Position numbers and translations under genes: made by a program
Part shown: piece after piece, positions 5,964 to 8,117 of the stretch
Position numbering within the stretch: position 1 is the first letter of the stretch
How the letters are laid out: every line of letters begins with the position of its first letter
The notes under the pieces: model-generated
The model's input: the letters and a program-made list of their open reading frames with translations, nothing else
The model's database searches: none
What the model was told of the DNA's origin: nothing
NCBI GenBank assembly: GCA_002496425.1
Contig: DAJS01000001.1
Span: forward strand, 25,745-33,861
Length of the DNA: 8,117 bases
Reading direction: 5' to 3'
DNA from: Acidilobaceae archaeon UBA162
GTDB lineage: Archaea; Thermoproteota; Thermoprotei_A; Sulfolobales; Acidilobaceae

Positions 5964-6855
5964 AGGTGCTAAACTGGGGATAGTTTACGTTGGCCTGAGC
6001 ACGGTTGAGTCAATACCGCTCTACCATTGTTGCCCTGGTGGCACTGCATTACACCTGGTCGCTTACTCACCGGCCGGACCCGATGTCTCGCGATGCAACG
6101 ACTTTGCAGTCTTCTCAGAGGTTTACACGCCGTCACTGCTCGGGCCAGCACTTAAGGAGGTAAACCCTGAACCTGTGCTATCACTGGCTAAGGCATGGGG
6201 TGCCAACGTCATACTTGTTGAGGCGGCGAGCACCTCCAAGCTCTCAGGCCTTGAAGAGTTCCTGGTGGGTCTGAGGACAGGAGACATAGCCTTAGGGCTC
6301 AGATCCCTTGGTATTCTAGAGGTTGACCCGGCGCTTCTGGACTTTGGCGTGATAGATGTTGGTGATTACTGTAATCCCGCGCTTGCCGTATCCGGCACAG
6401 ACCTTGACAAGTACATGGACAGGGCCAGGGAGCTTGGCGTAATGATAGAGCTGCATGCATATGCTAAGGAGCCTCTGGCCGAGCGGTTCCTAGGTCTGGC
6501 CAATGTAAGTGCCTCACATATGTATCCACTGCACGTTAACCTCCTGGAGCATAAGGGAGGGGGCGCCGTCAGGGACCTCTACACCAGGCTCAGGTCAATC
6601 AACCCCTACACTTATGTCCACGTATCTCTTTACTCGGAGGAAATAACCTACTGCCCTCGCTGCGGCAGCCCTGTTGCCTACCGCCAAGGCGGCGTGCTCA
6701 AGGATCTGGAGCTAGCGGAGGGCATAAGGTGCTGGCGGTGCGGCCAGCCCCTGAACTTTAAGCTGGTCAAGGTCAAGAAGACGCCAGAGCCCTTGGCAAG
6801 GCTGCTCAACGGCAGGGTTAAGTGGTACGACCCTAGGGCCATAGGCAGGCTATGA
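5947..6855 (+). CDS. Zinc-ribbon protein, probable degenerate AmrS/PflA-like radical SAM paralogue without the FeS-cluster motif
   Basis: 302 residues from a TTG start overlapping the HD gene by 17 nt. It parallels the intact radical SAM protein encoded next. Residues 21-35 (E..PL.H..PG...L) match 84-98 of the neighbour, directly before its CxxxCxxC. NPEPVLSLAKAWGANVIL (73-90) matches EPEQVVSDALSLGADGIT. DFGVIDVGD corresponds to ATVDFKGGG. ITYCPRCGSPVAYR (233-246) matches HTYCPNCGYPVIER. The C-terminal ribbon C236, C239, C262, C265 has exactly the neighbour's C-x2-C-x22-C-x2-C spacing. Where the 4Fe-4S ligands should be, the sequence is AGPDVSRCNDF: only one Cys (C50) remains. The N-terminal four-Cys segment of AmrS is also absent. 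I infer a non-catalytic paralogue, perhaps a partner or substrate-binding subunit of AmrS. There is no frameshift, and codon use is normal, so it is maintained rather than a pseudogene. Homology is by eye. A TTG start is unusual, but no better one is in frame near by. Confidence 0.7.
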   Translation: MESRYRGAKLGIVYVGLSTVESIPLYHCCPGGTALHLVAYSPAGPDVSRCNDFAVFSEVYTPSLLGPALKEVNPEPVLSLAKAWGANVILVEAASTSKLSGLEEFLVGLRTGDIALGLRSLGILEVDPALLDFGVIDVGDYCNPALAVSGTDLDKYMDRARELGVMIELHAYAKEPLAERFLGLANVSASHMYPLHVNLLEHKGGGAVRDLYTRLRSINPYTYVHVSLYSEEITYCPRCGSPVAYRQGGVLKDLELAEGIRCWRCGQPLNFKLVKVKKTPEPLARLLNGRVKWYDPRAIGRL

Positions 6856-6881
6856 ATGGTGGCACTGGATAGACTGTAGAA

Positions 6882-8009
6882 GTGCTGAATAGCGCCCTGT
6901 GTGCAGCCAGACAGTGGGCCGACTTGAGTGCACCAAAGCCTTACGTCAGGGAGGCGAAGTTCTGGGTCCCACTGAGTGACAGGCCAGGCTGGGTCAGGTG
7001 CGACCTCTGTCACAGGCGCTGCCTAATAGTCCCGGGCAAGTGGGGTGTGTGCGGCGTCAGGAAGAATGAGAACGGCAGGCTCGTTACCTATGTCTACGGC
7101 CTCCTCTCAGCCTATAACCTTGACCCAATAGAGAAGAAGCCACTCATGCACTTCAATCCTGGCAGCGCCGTGCTGAGCATCTCCACGGTAGGCTGCAACT
7201 TCTACTGCCAGTTCTGCCAGAACTGGGATATAAGCCAGAGCAGGCTAGAGAAGGGCCTCTACGGCAAGTACGTGGAGCCAGAGCAAGTGGTGAGCGACGC
7301 CCTTAGCCTTGGAGCTGATGGGATAACCTACACGTATAATGAGCCCACGATAATGTATGAGTATATGTATGACGTGGCAGTCAGGGCCAAGAAGGCCGGG
7401 CTCTTTAACACCATGGTCACTAACGGCTACATGACGCCAGAGGCCGTAGATGAGATAGGCAAATACATGGATGCAGCCACTGTGGACTTCAAGGGCGGCG
7501 GCAACAGAGACTTCTACAGAAAGTACATGTCGGTACCCAACCCTGAGCCCATATTTGAGACCCTTAAGGCCATGAAAGAGAAAGGTATATGGCTAGAGAT
7601 AACCAACCTGGTGGTCCCCAAGGGGGGAGACTATGAGCAGGACGTGAGGAGGCTGGCAAGGTGGATAGTTGACAACCTAGGCGACAGGACGCCTTTCCAC
7701 CTGCTCAAGTTCTACCCTGAGTACAAGATGTTGGACCGTGAGAGCACGCCCGTCAAGACCCTGGAGAGACTGGCTAGGACCGCCAAGGAAGAGGGACTCA
7801 AATACGTGTACATAGGCAACGTTCCGGGCCATCCACTTGAGCACACCTACTGCCCCAACTGCGGCTACCCTGTGATAGAGAGGTACGGGTTCTACATAAC
7901 TGCCTGGAGGCTAACAAAGGATGGCAGGTGCCCTAGGTGCGGGACCAAGATAGATGTGATAGGCACGTTTAGGGGCAAGTCAGTGGCGCCGCAACCAGTG
8001 TGGCTCTGA
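6882..8009 (+). CDS. amrS: AmmeMemoRadiSam-system radical SAM enzyme (AmrS, PflA-like)
   Basis: Radical SAM enzyme of the family found with MEMO1 and AMMECR1 homologues (often annotated as pyruvate formate-lyase activating enzyme related); its reaction is not known to me. The 375 residues show an N-terminal Cys segment RCDLCHRRC...GVCGVR (C40, C43, C47, C57), then EKKPLMHFNPGSAVLSIS. The 4Fe-4S/SAM motif follows: C105, C109, C112 in GCNFYCQFCQNWDIS. TYTYNEPT (about 150) and MVTNGYMTPEA further along are typical of the barrel, and a C-terminal zinc ribbon has C324, C327, C350, C353. The start is a GTG at 6882, the first start after an in-frame TAG at 6870. No good ribosome-binding site precedes it, and the first 20 residues are not family-like, so the true start could be downstream. 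It is last in the leuS run. No MEMO1 or AMMECR1 gene is in the window. Confidence 0.9.
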   Translation: MLNSALCAARQWADLSAPKPYVREAKFWVPLSDRPGWVRCDLCHRRCLIVPGKWGVCGVRKNENGRLVTYVYGLLSAYNLDPIEKKPLMHFNPGSAVLSISTVGCNFYCQFCQNWDISQSRLEKGLYGKYVEPEQVVSDALSLGADGITYTYNEPTIMYEYMYDVAVRAKKAGLFNTMVTNGYMTPEAVDEIGKYMDAATVDFKGGGNRDFYRKYMSVPNPEPIFETLKAMKEKGIWLEITNLVVPKGGDYEQDVRRLARWIVDNLGDRTPFHLLKFYPEYKMLDRESTPVKTLERLARTAKEEGLKYVYIGNVPGHPLEHTYCPNCGYPVIERYGFYITAWRLTKDGRCPRCGTKIDVIGTFRGKSVAPQPVWL

Positions 8010-8019
8010 GCCCATAGGC

Positions 8020-8117
8020 CTAAGGGAAGAGCCCCTTAAGGGCCTCGTCAAGGACCTTCATGTCATCATTGCCCACCGTTACCTCAGAGGCCTGTACAGC
8101 CTTCTCCGCGTGCTCCA
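8020..8117 (-). CDS. 3' end of an unidentified minus-strand gene
   Basis: The last 31 codons of a gene entering from the right edge: EHAEKAVQASEVTVGNDDMK, then VLDEALKGLFP and a TAG at 8020-8022. The open frame, helix-like composition and local codon style suggest real coding. It converges on amrS, with 10 bp between the two stops. Too little is visible to name a family. Confidence 0.55.
   Translation of the reverse strand, partial: EHAEKAVQASEVTVGNDDMKVLDEALKGLFP

Noticed and set aside
8032..8041. CCCTTAAGGG palindrome after amrS as a terminator
   Set aside because: It lies inside the converging minus-strand coding end and has no T-run after it on the plus strand.

Overview
This window looks like part of a hyperthermophilic crenarchaeal (Thermoprotei) genome. 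The evidence is an archaeal/eukaryal-type leucyl-tRNA synthetase, TATA-box promoters about 25 nt upstream of expected transcription starts, short or absent leaders, GAGGTGA-type Shine-Dalgarno sites, heavy use of AGG (Arg) and ATA (Ile), and many TTG/GTG starts. GC-rich coding sequence and a CydA-like oxidase without a visible CydB recall Acidilobus-like acidophiles, but that assignment is a guess.

Layout. 1-764 (minus): 5' part of a cytochrome bd-type oxidase subunit I (cydA-like), with a TATA box at 810-817 and an 18-bp palindrome at 833-850. 765-1418 holds no intact gene. It contains that promoter, a decayed IS200/IS605-type tnpB remnant (about 961-1330, plus) and a small hairpin at 1375-1393. 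1419-1934 (minus): an unrecognised 171-aa protein. 1935-2136: a candidate C/D box sRNA on the minus strand (2043-2113) with its own TATA-like element. 2137-2463 (minus): an unrecognised 108-aa protein, divergent from leuS across a 101-bp region that carries two TATA boxes and two inverted repeats.

2565-8009 (plus): a compact run of four genes, leuS - HD-domain phosphohydrolase - zinc-ribbon protein - AmrS-type radical SAM enzyme. The gaps are 3 nt, a 17-nt overlap and 26 nt, so they are probably co-transcribed. A minus-strand gene whose last 31 codons are visible converges on amrS (8020-8117).

The most notable item is the third operon gene. It has the outline of the intact radical SAM enzyme next to it: the same motif before the cluster site, a matching middle segment and a C-terminal zinc ribbon with identical Cys spacing. 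However, it lacks the N-terminal Cys domain and the CxxxCxxC cluster motif. It reads as a catalytically dead radical SAM paralogue co-encoded with an active one. The second most notable item is the candidate C/D sRNA, and the third is LeuRS with HIGS in place of HIGH.
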